Program-made: the position numbers and the translations under genes
Shown: positions 12,007 to 25,420 of the stretch, piece by piece
How the letters are laid out: each line of letters starts with the position of its first letter
How positions within the stretch are numbered: the stretch's first letter is position 1
The notes under the pieces: model-generated
The model's input: the letters and a program-made list of their open reading frames with translations, nothing else
Databases searched by the model: none
What the model was told of the DNA's origin: nothing
Source: Talpa occidentalis
Lineage: Eukaryota; Chordata; Mammalia; Eulipotyphla; Talpidae
Assembly: GCF_014898055.3 (NCBI RefSeq)
Contig: NW_023604295.1
Span: 99,091,591-99,155,590, forward strand
Direction: 5' to 3'
DNA length: 64,000 nucleotides

Positions 12007-14263
12007 GTTTGTGAATTAAGAGAAATACTTTCCACTAAAAATTATACTGCTTATCCTAAACTGCCAGAGTGCAGTAACCTGCTGTATATATCCAGTGGTG
12101 TGAAGCAGAGACAGTATCCCAAAAGTTATTCCATTTCTGACTAGAAGACCATATAGCTGAAGGAGGCATAGGAAGTCTTATGACTGACCAATGATGTTGT
12201 ATTTTAATATTATTTTAATATTACATTTTTGGTTCTTTTTATTTCAAAAGTCCAATGTTGCAAAAATTGAAGGTTGCAATTAGTCCAGAAATATTTTCTA
12301 ACCATCTAAACATCTCCTAGCTTACCAACTGATTCCAATTACATTATAAACTCAAAAATTCAAGATGGCACATAGTCCTTTTTTTCAGTGATTTTGAAGT
12401 AATCGGTTACTATTAACCATCATGCTCTAAAACCATTTCCAAAGCAAGTTGGTTTCAAAAATCCTTCAACCATTATTTTTCCTAACAGATAAACATGGGA
12501 GAAGAGCAATTCTTTTTCTAGAAATGGTCATGATATGTGGACCACAACCATATATCCTTACAGTTTCATCCCTATATAATTACCATTCACCGACCTACTT
12601 TTCTAACTGCTTCAAATTAACCACTAATTGTATCCTTTCAAGAATTCAACCTAAAACTTGATAATTGGTCTTAATAATCTTTGCGGTTGAAAGGAACCTA
12701 CTCACTGGAAGACTTGAAGGAAATCATTGTGGAACTAAAACCAGATCCCATTGGCACAAGGCCTGGGGCAAAAAAAAAAAAAAAAAATTATACTGCTTAG
12801 AATCATTGGTTGAAATAAATAAGTGCTTATCATCAAGTCTTTAAAAAGTTATTTTTACATTATTCACTTTTCAAAACATTGTTTTATAGAACTTAATGTG
12901 CTTTTATCTACTTTTACCTTCAAATTAGAAAACATTTAGTGATAAACTAAAACAGAAGAGATTTATGACATTTACTCCATGCAATGTGAGAGATAATATG
13001 TGAAATTTAGAAGTTGACAATTAACACTGACCAAATAGAATTTCACCAGAGTAAGACCAAAAAATAATTACAAATGAAAAATTTAAGGGAAAAAGCCCTA
13101 TTATTCTGTGGCTTTAAAAATATGGAAAACAACAGGGGAAATAATCCATAGACATGCAGAAACCTAAAAATATCTGAAATAAATCATCAATGTACTTCCA
13201 GGCTTTTAACACTATACTTTAAATGTGCAGCAAAGTAGTAGTTTGTGTAAATTATATATACTAACATGTACCCAAGTGCACAAAATCCTTCTAGATTGTT
13301 TACCAAAACTTTCCCAGGTAAAACTCATTAGGAGCCAACCACATTTTATTTCATTTCTGACTCATGGGATAAAGGGATACTAAGCTGAGCAATTAGAGGA
13401 AACGGTTCCATAACTTGGAGTTATTTTGGGGAAAAGGAGAGTACTTTAAAAAATATTGAATGGATACAATCAACACATCAAGACTAAGCTGCTATGAAAA
13501 AGGTGCAATCTAAGAACAAGAACAGCAACATAACAATCACTCAACTGAGGAGAGTACTGGCCCAGCTCTCCCATCTGGGCCTCATTATACCCCACGCATC
13601 TACTACAGTCAAGGCACCCTAATTGCTTCCACACATGCAGATGTAATGTTTCTGCTCATGCTGTTCCTATCTCTGGAATATCCCCTGCCTTCCTTTGCCT
13701 CAAAGCCCACTTCATATTCTTCCTACCAGAAGACTCCCCTATTTCTACCACATTGATGCCCCTATTGTAACCTGAAGACTTATGCCGAGGGCAAGAGCTT
13801 TGTAATACAATTTTTGACGACCTTACTATGCCCAGAAGTTTTCACAGTAGATGCTAAAACAAACATGTAAACAAAAGATTCCAATGATTAAATGCAGGGT
13901 ATATGGCCACATAAAAGGAAAAAGATGAACCAGAGACTAATTTGGCCTGTGATTCTTAATATATCAGCGGTAACACTAGCATCAACCTGATGAAATATTC
14001 TCTATGTCTCAATTGAGACTAATTGACTGGAGCCACTTTGTTTTTCTCCTACTCTCAAGAAAAGTCCTGAGACTAAAGAAGTTATTTTGGAGTAGACAAG
14101 CAGGAATAGTTATGTTAAAAGATACCCAGGGATTGCCAAACGACTATGAACAGGTTATCCACAAATGGCTGATTTTTGTCTTTTTTATAACTAAAATAAA
14201 TATTTAGCTAGATGGAAGTCTAATGTTAATACTAAACAGGGAAATTAGAGGAGTTATATATAT

Positions 14264-14546
14264 ATTTTTAAAAAGATTTATTTATGCATACAAGAACTGG
14301 GGTGTAGGCCAGAGAGGGGTAGGGGTGTAGGGGGAGGGAGGGGTGAGAGGATTCTCCAGACACAGAGTAGAGAGCAGAACAGGCAGATCCACTGAAATAC
14401 ACTGCTGAGGGGAGCAGCGAGAGAGACGGGAGAGGTCTGCTGTGCCATGTGGGTTAGCTCCCTGGCCAGGAATCAAACTCAGGCCACTATGGCTGGCAAT
14501 AGCTTGATAGTGCTGAGACTTAACCCCTGCACCACCAGGGAGGCCC
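14264..14546 (-). mobile_element. tRNA-derived SINE, older type
   Basis: A full-length minus-strand copy ending CACCAGGGAGGCCC. It is flanked by GAGTTATAT-type repeats consistent with a TSD. Confidence 0.9.
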
Positions 14547-14745
14547 AATGAGTTATATTTATTAAAAGAAAACCAGGCTCATACTACCTATCGCACATGA
14601 AGTGTGCCTAAGAACCACATTCTGCAAACCTGAAGACACAGGGAATATCACATCTACTCCCAGACCAGGGAGAGCTGCCAGCGATTGAAGCTCACTAGAG
14701 GCTCTCTCTGGGAACAGGTGTTACCTGCTGACCATTTCTCCTTAC

Positions 14746-14827
14746 CTTCATTAAAGGTTTCCACACGGCATGATCTTGGAAACTGGTTCGAAGCTGCTGC
14801 ACAGATCTAGATAAACTGTGCAAACAT
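14746..14827 (-). CDS. ARMC8: ARMC8 window exon 12 (residues ~406-433)
   Basis: This 82-nt exon completes Arg406 and encodes [20 protein letters not shown] then VWKPLMK. The acceptor is TTGTAG and the donor GTAAGG. The intron before it is only 296 bp. Confidence 0.97.
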
Positions 14828-15123
14828 CTACAAAGAATAATCAAAATTAGCTTCAGAAGAAGCAGAAACCTGTACTTTTCAAACAGTGCTTGGCACTTCA
14901 CAATTACTAATATAGATTTCAAGTCTATCTACAGCCATTGTTAATTCAACGACGTCAGAACCCTTCATAGCTAGAGTCTCTGTTAAATACTACACACTGT
15001 ATGAATTCACCTGAGGATACTTTTGAGTAATATTTGGATTCTGCTTTATTCATGAAGGTCTGGAAAGGAGACAAGTCAAACACACGGCAAAGGAGTTTTA
15101 TTCAGACCATTTAAAGCTCATAC

Positions 15124-15206
15124 CTGACAGCAGCTAACCGCACCTTGACACTAGACTCAGACAAGCCAGTCACAATTCGGTCCATCATATTTTCAGTCTC
15201 AATGAT
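15124..15206 (-). CDS. ARMC8: ARMC8 window exon 11 (residues ~379-406)
   Basis: This 83-nt exon encodes [20 protein letters not shown] then KVRLAAV, and the first two bases of Arg406. The acceptor follows a good pyrimidine tract ending CTCCAG, and the donor is GTATGA. It is the first exon specific to the alpha form and lies after the 17.2-kb intron. Confidence 0.97.
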
Positions 15207-15913
15207 CTGGAGAAAAAGGTTAATGCTGCATAAATAACAACACGAAGATGACAAACTTCACTGCTTGTAAATGCAAGTATGCTAATGTCCACTAAAGGTT
15301 AATGTTTTTAGCAAGTTTTTACCTCTGGAATTATCATTTTGTGGAGGGCACAGGCAGTGCATCAGAAAGATAGGGTCACCTTACTAAGGACATGCCAGGC
15401 TAAATGACAGGTGTAAGAAGAGATTGTTTCTTTATTTATATAAACACTTAAAACAACAATTACATGGCATAAATAAAACGGTAGTTTTGAGAAAAAATTG
15501 CTGGGCAGGTTCCTGCCAGGGTAAGATTCTAGAAAAATGATAGTCCACATTCAGCCCTTATGAAATCTGTGAGATTCTCACAAAGGCTCCCTGAGGCTAT
15601 TTCCTTACCAAGCAAATAGAAACTAAATATTAAGAACAGTAACTCTTGCCATTCACTGTGCACCAAACCTGCTATGTGTAATCACTATCATCAGGAAGCA
15701 TTTTTTTTTTTAATTTAAAAACAAGGTAGCTTACATTTTTCCTTCATTCAGCAATGTACAGACACAAAATAAATAAAGTGTGGAAAAAATTAGGTTTACT
15801 TTGCTGGATCCTATGGAAAAATAGCATATTAGAACAAAATGCTAATGTAATCACAACATACATATTAAGAAAAACAGTACTGTTGCGAACTTCTATATAC
15901 CAGGCATTGTGCT

Positions 15914-16117
15914 GAGCATCTTACATTATCTGATTTAACCCTCATCCTTTCGTAGGCATTATTATGATTAGTTCCATTAACATATTAGGAAACTGAGGAC
16001 TCTAGATGAAATAGAGCATCTTACATTATCTGATTTAACCCTCATCCTTTCGTAGGCATTATTATGATTAGTTCCATTAACATATTAGGAAACTGAGGAC
16101 TCTAGACGAAATAGAGC
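15914..16117. repeat. 100-bp tandem duplication
   Basis: Two adjacent copies, period exactly 100 bp, from GAGCATCTTACATTATCTG to GAAATAGAGC, with one T/C difference. The unit itself lies in L2/MIR-like sequence. Confidence 0.95.
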
Positions 16118-16254
16118 TTGCTGGAATCACAGAGCTGTGACAGGAACCCAGGCATCTGACTCCAGACTCCTTATGCTTAGGCTTGTAACAACAGTTTGTA
16201 AGAAAGGTAGCATCCCATACTCAACAGGTAGTTCCCAGTGAGGGAGATGAATTA

Positions 16255-16430
16255 ACTGGAGTCATTACTCTCACATGGAGAACACGTGAGAATGATCACC
16301 CAGGGAACTTTAAACACAGTCACCTGCTAATTAAATTAGGTTCTCTAGGGTAAGGCCTGGGAATCTATATTTTAAAAAGCTCCTCAGTTAAGTCTAGTGT
16401 GCAGCCAACATTGGAGATCATAGAGCTCTA
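16255..16430 (+). mobile_element. MER5A-like hAT fossil
   Basis: The order of an ATCACCCAGGGAACTTTAAA block, a CCTGGGAATCTATATTTTAA block and an AAGCTCC block is that of the small mammalian MER5A elements. The terminal repeats are decayed. Confidence 0.55.
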
Positions 16431-16600
16431 CTAAACTGACCAGAGTTAGAAGGCTGACCCCAAAACAGAAAGGGTGGAAAATCAAATCTTAGGATGTTCA
16501 AGCCAAATATGAAGAAAAATTGAGTTGAACAATGGTGGGGAAATAGCAACTATCAAGAGGAAGGAACACAACTCAGCTGTAGGGTAGGACATGTAATTGT

Positions 16601-16673
16601 TATACAATGCCTACAGGCTCCAAGGTAAGAAAATGTTACACAATGCCTACAGGCTCCAAGGTAAGAAAATGTA
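16601..16673. repeat. 36-bp tandem duplication
   Basis: Two copies of a 36-bp unit containing ACAATGCCTACAGGCTCCAA and GGTAAGAAAATGT, with one mismatch. Confidence 0.95.
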
Positions 16674-19600
16674 CACATTAATCTACTCCTCACTCTAGAC
16701 CAAAACCACACACCCATTGTCACTTCTAGCCCCTAAATGCCCCCCTTTTCACTCAATGTCTACCTATTCTTCTTGACCCTTGTTATGCTTTCTCCCTCAT
16801 CTGAGGCCCTGCTTACATCTCCACATAGTACAGGTTCCTCTTTTTTCACTGTCCTCTCAACATTCCTGCTTCAAATTCCAAACTGCTGATATTACAGTAA
16901 AAACAAACAAACAACAACAAAAAAAAAAACACCAAATCTGGCTGCCATCCCACCTCAGTGGGATACTCTCTGCTGTTCTACCAGCCTCATCATTCTCTGC
17001 TGTCTCACACCCTCAGCAGTCCTCTGTGCCTACCTCATTTTTGCAGACATTGTTTGCTTTCTGGGAAAGTTGCTTCAACTTCCCACTTCTCATTAAGTTA
17101 TCTCCATATTTTTCTTTTTCTTCATTTATGTTGCATTGGTGTTGTGTACTGCAAGCCCTTCCTCATTAATTCAGAAACTATCTCTTCACACCTCTTTCCT
17201 GTATCTTTACTCTGCCCCATGCCACTGGATTCTTTCCCTCAGACCGCCCACCTCCCACTTCCAGCCCTATTTAAGACCTAAATGCCCAAGTTATAATCTC
17301 TTTAAGTTACAGTCCTCTCAACCCTTACCTCTTCCTTAAATGGACATATGCCCCAAGACACTGTTCATCTTTCAGTCTACAAATGACAAGGCTGTGACTG
17401 CAAAATCAGCTTGATATGGTTAATTCCCTAATTTAAAATTCTATCATAGAATTTTTTCCTGACCTCTAGCCTCATATTTGCAATTGTCTGTTAAACACAG
17501 TATGAATATTTGGACATCTTCTAACTCATTATGTCCCACATTAACTTGACATTTCCTCCTTAAATCTTTCTGCTAAAGGTGTTGTCACTCTCTCAGTCAT
17601 CCAGGTACTAAATTTGTGTTTTGACTCCATCTCTTCCTGAACAGCCATTCAAGTGTCTTTGCTTTACACCTTATATTCTTTCCATCACCATCCTCATGCC
17701 ATTAAGCTAATTAAAACCTTATTACTCTTTCCTTGGGGTAACAACAATGTGTGTTCCAAGTTATCTAGTCATCTATGCTATAGCAACTGCCAAAGACTGG
17801 CTGGCTTACAGTCAATTGAAAGCAGTCACTTGAAAAAGTTTTTTAAACAGACAAGGCAAAATCAGAACCTTCAGCATGGAGAGGAAACTAAAATCTGGGC
17901 AAAAGTTTCAGGCACTGGATGGCTAGATGCTGATGCCTGAAAGTTCCTTCCAGTTTGGGAAATTTTTGCTTAAAAATGAGTAGAGGCAACTTTGGAGAAA
18001 CAGCTGGCTGTAGTTGATATAATTACATAATCACAGGACAAAGTGGGGCAGTGGGACAGCGATTCATGATTACTCTGTTAGAAGAACTGAGAAATATTAG
18101 CACTGGCTCCAGGAACTTCAGAAATCACAGTATAGGCAAGACCTGAAAGAGACTTCTGGAGAATATTTACTGGCCACCACTGGTTTACAGATGTGTAAAT
18201 GTGCCAAGAGACAGGGCATGTGTAGCAATCATGCAGGTACAGATTTGCTCTATGATTTTGAGTCACTCACTCTACTTCCCTGGGCCTTCAGTAAATTGGA
18301 AGTGGAGAGGAAAGGTAGGTGGGATACAACAATGATTATTTTACCTCCAATCCTTTGCTATCAGTAGATAAATAATATCATGTTAGTCTGTCTGGGAAAA
18401 AAGGTTATGTTGTTCAGAAGCAACATGGGAAGCAGTATGTTTGAACAGCCTGGAGATAGTGCAGGTCTAGCTAGACAGGAAGGTTGAAATCAGGGAGAAG
18501 ACAAGGAAGGGCAAATAAGGCACAGCACCTATTTGTATGCCCACATTTCTTTACTCAGTTAATATTTGAGTGCTGGGCATGGGCATGGTTTTAAAACTTG
18601 AAGATACAATGGTGAGAGTGAGTGAGTCCTTGCTCCCACCAAAGTACAGTACTGTATAAGCACGTTATAATTAAGGTCTTAAGGGCAGTTACAGCGCTAG
18701 ATTCTATAGTAGCAAAAACACTTCAGGAATGATGTGCTGTAAGGTTTAAAGCATGAAGAGTGAACTAAATATCTACAAAGGGCAGGTAGGAAAAATATCC
18801 ATTCTCAAGAATGGGAGTTTTACTATGAGTTGGAAATAGCCATTAATGGTCTTACTCTCTATTCAAGCTCTGGAGAGGACACTGGAGAACTATATTAATG
18901 GCTAATCACTAACATCAGAGCACAGCTTCACACTTTCTCTTAAGTTTTGTGGAAATATGAATGCTTGATATTTTGGGGATGGCATATAGCTATAAGGTAA
19001 CTGAAGAATCTTTCCTGATTACCTTTTCTTCAAGGCATAGTGGCCCTTCTTAGGTCATTTTCTATCAAAATGCCAGTAGTAGAAGAACTGGATTTGTAGT
19101 TGAACTCATTATGGAAGGACTTCAGTAACCCTGCTAGGGTTCCAGAAAGCATACTATTTCAGAGTCTGGTCAACCAGCTCCATCGAACGTCAGTGTTGGG
19201 TTGAGAGGGTAAATATGCAAAAATTAGAATAGAACCTAGAATTCTAATCCAAAATGGTATCTTGGGAGGCCATGTGAATGGACAACATGATCTCACCAAG
19301 GTGTTACAAACTTGAGGGTATTGAGACTACCTGTGCAGGGAGGAAAAGATCATCACATTGACCACAACCACTAAAATGAGGTACAAATGTGGGAAAGGAC
19401 TGGAATTTAATCCAGAGAAAAAAAATTTCATGTCAGCCCTTGCCAGTCTTCATTGACACATATGAAGGTATAAAAAAGCACCAGAAAAAAATTTCAGATC
19501 TGGGGTTGGAAAGCCAACACCAATAATACAAGAGGCCTTTCAATGCCCTCAGTACTGTGCTATAAAGATCTGATAAAGATGGACAGCCAAGTCCGAGCCC

Positions 19601-22600
19601 CAGCAAATGACCTCCCAGGAAGTAAGAATAAAGCCAATTTCTGGATTTTATGGTATTTGTTAATTTTAAAATCTTGTGATTTCTCACTGTAATAAGCACT
19701 TCTAGAGTAAACAAACAAACAACAAAAAATGCCAAATAGAATGCAAAGTTGTTCTGCCTCATGGTTCTTGCTGCATATTCCTCGACTGAGGAATAGCTCA
19801 GCAAATATATTCTATGGGAAAGTTTGTTGGATCTGCTTTAAAAAAAGAAAATCTCAGTATTCTCCTTTTCTAGGGACCTGAGATATAAATTTAACTATAG
19901 AATTAAATCTCATTTGAAAAAAATGCTGTTCCTAAACTAACCCTGTGTTATAGAGGTCAACGGACTACATGTTTTGTACCTCTCTGTTGGTATCTTTAGT
20001 TTTCATGACTACATGCTTTTGTTAATTTGTCTTTGACACTGCAGCTCTTGGGAGGGGTAGCTGAGAATTGGAAAAGGATCTAAGACCCCTGTCTTTGGGA
20101 TGGGAGATCCCTAGGTCCCGTGATGTTAACAGAAGATGGATGGTCTTGACATATAAGGGAATTCCCCAGCCATTCATGAGCTCTAGTGGACCCTTAATTT
20201 AGTTGTAGCCAAGTCAGTCACCATTTTTTCCTTCAGAGCATAGGAAGTATAAGGAAAGTGAGAGAGATGGAACAAGATCCAACTATTTTTCCAGCATGAC
20301 CCAGAATGAAATTTTCCAGAAACTAGAAACTACAGCTTGCCTGTGAACTGTGAATGAACCAGGTCAGAGGATACGGATACTGAAATCAGATTCTTTGTGT
20401 TATCACCAAACTTCTCAGGTAATTCAAAGTCAAAGGAGTTGGATGGCAAAGTAAGCATTCATTTAACATCAATTATTTAGGCTAATGTGCACAATGGGCA
20501 GGCAAACAATTTAATACAAATGGGCTTTTGTGAAGGATTCCAAGAGGGTAAGACAGAACTGGCCAGACAGAGAAGACTTGGAACTGAACTTTCGAGGTCA
20601 GAGGAAGCAGTCTTCTAAGGTCTAAGCAAATAAGGTATCAAATCCAGAAAGTCTAGTTAAAGCAATAGGTACTAAGAAGTCAAGCAAGGTGCAGCACAAG
20701 GATGTCGGAAGAAAGAGTAGGTCTAGCCTGGGAAAAAGATCTACAATAGAATCTGATCTATTGGGTGCAGGTGACAATACTTAAAAGTCTCATCTGTGTC
20801 AAAGTGGATGCATCCCAAGATACACATTGAAGTCTTTTTAAACTAGGGCTATTTACTTACGGTTCCGGTCTTCACCTATCTTTTTTTTTTTTTTTTAAAG
20901 GACATGAACCCTATAAACACAAGATCTGATGTCAGTGTGGTCAAGAGACTGATTTTGGAAATGATACAGAAAATGGGGAGGAAGGAAAGAGGTGGTTATG
21001 AAGTAACAAGAGCAGACCCTAGGGTGAGATAAACATGTACAACCTGGTTATCTGGTCAACTGAGTATAATCAAAAGGTTCTGGGGAAGGAATCCATCCCC
21101 CAAAAATGGAAGACCCAATTTATCCTATGTTTTACGAAGTTACCATACTGATTTTACCACCAAATACTTAGCTAAAGGACATGATACCAAGTACATCATG
21201 GAAATTATTAAGCACCTAATATTTTTAATTCCTGAGCACATGCTTAAGCCATTTCTCCTTTATTAAAACAAAGCAAAACCAACAACAAAAACCCAACCAC
21301 ACATAGCTGTCCATGAATCAAGCAAGAGTGCTCAGTGCTTGCTTCTAAATAGGTTCAACTGGGAAACCAATTCTTTCACTGTATTCTTTTGCATGCATTA
21401 GTGGTAACAAACATAACTATCTGAAAAAAACACACTTATAGCTGCTGGTTTTTTGGTTGAATAATATTAGAATCTTAAAGGGTCTCAGAAACAAACCCAT
21501 CTAATTTCTTTAGTTAATCAATGAGGTCTCTGAAGTACATAAAAATTAAGTCACCTTGTAAGACTCAGAAGCAGCATCATATGACAGTTACTGGAATGGC
21601 TGGTACAATCAGTGTGGACGAGGAGGCATGGCACCCAGAGACCACACTGGCCTGGACAAAATGCAAAAGTCTCCTCTACCACAGGAGTTGTAAATCAAGG
21701 AGTCTGGAGAACCACCTCACACACCTGCCCTACAAGAAGTTCCTAAATGACTGCCTTGCCTGACAGTTGCTCCTGGGGATTAGAACAGCTGGTCTGCTGC
21801 AGTCCAGGAGCCCAGGTCCTTACCCAGGAAAAAGACAACATTCCAGGAAAAAAACAAGGCCCCTGGACTGACCATCAACCCACGTCTTGCAATAGGGGAG
21901 GAGTGGAAGTGATCAGAGCAGGGGAAAGACACACAGGGGAGCAGGGTGGTGATACACAGGTGGATTATTGGTGGGAAGGCCCCACCTAAGGGGAACAATA
22001 CCTATAAAAAGATGGCCCACAATGTAAGAAAATAAGCAAATACATAAAAAAATTAACTCACTAGTCAAGTTTCTCTAGGCAAACTGGGGGCAGAGCTAGG
22101 ACTCCAAGGACATTTTTTACTTCTACTGTGAGATCCTTTTCACTTACTGTGCTTAAAGATGATGACATTTTTGCTTAGAATTAATAATGAAATTGAGATC
22201 TGGCTTTGAAAACTTGGAAAGGAGATGTGGGAACTACATACTGACTAGCATACTGACATGCTAGACCAATAAATATTTCCATACGATACAAGGCAAGAGA
22301 GGTCATCATTAATCAGCTGACAAGGGGGAAAAAAGGTAAAATTCACAGGGTCTCTGAGAGAAAATGAAAAATCAATGATTCAGTTCACATTGGACGTACA
22401 AATGTCAAAGGTGAGAGGATGCAAGACAATGAGGAAAAGATAAGAAAAAACTCTGAGGAAAGCACAAGAGTGGGTCCTTATGATCTGATCTCCATTTTAG
22501 AATCAGGATCTAGCTTCAGCAAATACTAACTAAATGAGAGTAAAATTCTACTGTCTGCAAGCAACAAGCCCCATCTATTCTGGATGAAAATCTGAGGTTG

Positions 22601-24359
22601 GCTTTCCTAACTTTACTCTGTTATATGTAATACCTTCGCCACTGCTCCAAAATAAGGTTTTCTGACATTTCCTTATTTTTTAAATAGAGGACAGTTTTAA
22701 AATACTCTTTTTTTCCTCCTAAAAGATACATAGCTTCTTTTAGAACTGATTGTTGATCAACATGTTATATTGGAGTCTCAACAAATGTTTTACAAAGTAA
22801 AACTGGGAACATTAGTGTCACTTCAAGAGTGGAGGGCATTCTTATGATAGGCCTATTCTTAACCTCCTAATTTCCATTCTTGCTTTTAAAACCTCTTTAA
22901 GAGTTATCTTGTAATCTCTACCTCAGCACCCTTTTATCTTCTTAATAGTTGGGAAACTCACTTATATTGTGTTTAGAAGAAACACAGTTCTTAATCTCTC
23001 TATATGTTAGAAAAAAGTGAAAGCTCTTATCTGGCCCCACTTCTCCTTCCACTAATACCAAAAATATAAATGTACTCTATCAGAAATATTTATAATGTCT
23101 AAAAATAGATAAACACTTCTCTATCAAATATATTTCTCTACACATGAAGTGCAATCTTTTAAAGCTCAACCATTAGCTTCGTGACAGAAAGAATCTTAAC
23201 AGCCACTATTAACACATTTATAAATGAACATGTTTATAAATAAGATCATTATAAATTACTATTCAAACAACAGAAATAGAAACTTCCACTCCATCTCATG
23301 TTGTTTTCCATTCCAGAGATCTGAATGATGCACTGTCCCAGAAATTGTACAACAATGGCCCTGGTTCAGTCCATATATACAAGGCAATGCACATACAGTC
23401 TTTATTATCCTACAGGTTGGCTGGCAGAATTTTAATGTACAAACATACACAATTAACCGAACAATCATAAATATAACATCTACTATATGCCAGGTCCTGC
23501 TTTTGTGGGGCTTACATTCCAGTTACGGATATTATAGCTTGATAACTATTAAAAGAATACCCAAGGATTTCAAAATGTTGCATCAAGTTTAAATCTATTC
23601 TATAAGGAAGTCGTCTGCAAAAGAAAACGCTCAATTATGCCTCTATGATATCATTAACTCTGTATGCTTCCTTTCTAGAACATTAATTTACAATGCAATC
23701 ACACCTAGATTGTGCCTTGCATTTTCAGTTGATGCAGAAGGAACACAGATGTGGAGATCCCTCATTCTGTGGGTCAAAACTTCTAAAACAACTAATTTTA
23801 GTACTTTTGAAGAAGGTGTAAATGCTTTCAACTAAACTTAATTATAGGAGATGAACTTTTCCATACTCATTTTATGTTACAGGCTATTTCAATTACAGAC
23901 ATATCTTAATTGTATCTGGGCATACCCATCATGGCAAAACTAACTTTCAATGCAGATGAGATGTTTTATACACACAGAAGACCCTAGAAATATTATACAG
24001 CAATTTAGTCTCATCTCCTTAACTATTTTAAATTGCAATTCTCACAAAGTACACACCAGTCTTCTGTTTCATTCCTGAACACACAAAAGTTATAAATGCC
24101 ATAAATGCCAAATGAATAAATGAATGTAATCAAATAATCTCATTATCCACTGTATATCAAAAACTGAAAGAAAAGGCACATTTTCTGAATTTGATGTTTT
24201 GTAACCAGTGAATAGTAATTACTAAGTTCTCTCAATTCATAGCATTTTCTTTTCTGACCATTGCAAACTATTACACATCTCCTATAAAATTTCTTGCCAT
24301 TCCACATAATATTAATAGTTTGGCTCCAATAATTGCATTTAACTTTATATGAGTAATAT

Positions 24360-24560
24360 AATGGTTAAGAGCACAGGTTTTATAGTCAGAGATAATGGAA
24401 TACGATGTTTCTTACTAAGCTGGGTGTTCGTGGTTAAACTCTTGTTTCCTGATCTACAATATTTATCACATGGGGTTATATGAAATTTAAGAGAGATAAT
24501 GTACTAATCCTTAGCACAGTGCCCAGCATATAGTAAGTGTTCAATGAATGGTAGTAGTTA
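24360..24560 (+). mobile_element. MIR element
   Basis: The ATGGTTAAGAGCACAGGTTT head, the central GATCTACAATATTTAT-type core and the GTGCCCAGCATATAGTAAGT end follow the MIR consensus in order. Confidence 0.75.
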
Positions 24561-25054
24561 GGCTGAATTCACTTTCTCAAACATTATCTCTGAATATCAT
24601 CTGAATCACATGCTTTTGTGCACCAAATATGAAACTTTGAATATAGCAGAGGTTAAATAGATATTTCCTTTAAAAAGTGAACTGGATCTTTCCTTTTCAC
24701 TTTTTAGTATGGTGAAATGTCTTATTTAGGAACTTTGCTAATCAATAGACAGAATCTAATATTTCCTACCATAACCAAAAGCCACAGTTACCCAATTTGT
24801 CTGAGGTCTGTCACATGCCCAAGTCATTCAAACAAAGGAGTCAGCATGTAGGAAAGTATCCAGTGATGATGTCATATTGTCAACACTTACAAAGCTGTTC
24901 TTTCAGAAAGTCAGACAACTGACCCCCCTCTCTCTCCTGGTTTGGGTAAAGACTCCATTTCTTTCTACAATCCAGTACAAAGAGGTAAATAGGAAGTGTA
25001 GTTTCTCACCAAACTGGTTTATAATAGTTTCTATTTAGCTATGCAGTATTAGCA

Positions 25055-25420
25055 ACAGAGTAAGCAAACATTTTCTGTTAAGCGTCAGACAGCCAATATG
25101 TTAGGCTTTGTGGGCCATGTGATTCTGCTGCCCACTACACAATCTACTGATGTAGTGTAAAACAGCCATAAGCAACATATAAACAAGTGAACACGTCTGT
25201 GTTCCAGCAAAACTTTATGGACATTTTGTCATTTATTCCTCAATAAAGCTGGAAAAAATCTTTATGGACATAAATTTGAATTTATTTTTTACTTGTCTAG
25301 AGACACTCTTTCCCTTAACCATTAAAAAAAAAAAAATGCAAAAACCATCCTTAACTCACAGGCTACAGAATTACTACACAGGTAGTAAGTTCAAACAGAG
25401 TATAATTTGCTGACCTCTGC
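25055..25420 (-). mobile_element. hAT-like DNA transposon fossil, reversed
   Basis: This is the reversed counterpart of the 3740-3910 element: TTAGGCTTTGTGGGCCATGT, AACACGTCTGTGTTCCAGCA and a closing TTTGCTGACCTCTG. The middle is expanded by a poly-A-rich insertion near 25320. Confidence 0.5.

Larger units (their letters stand above)
10434..14745. other. ARMC8 intron between exons 12 and 13
   Basis: This 4.3-kb intron holds MIR-like pieces near 10890-11290, a 30-bp tandem duplication near 11946, an L2-like stretch at 13560-13760 and one minus-strand SINE at 14264-14546. A poly-A tract lies at 12770-12787. Confidence 0.65.

Noticed and set aside
16780..17339. Three overlapping plus-strand open frames of 67-129 codons
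   Set aside because: Low-complexity Ser/Leu/Pro-rich translation of pyrimidine-rich intron DNA; no domain and no splice signals supporting an exon.
21521..21998. GC-richer patch with overlapping 80-codon frames
   Set aside because: Considered as an LTR or pseudogene, but no matching ends, duplication or recognisable protein was found.
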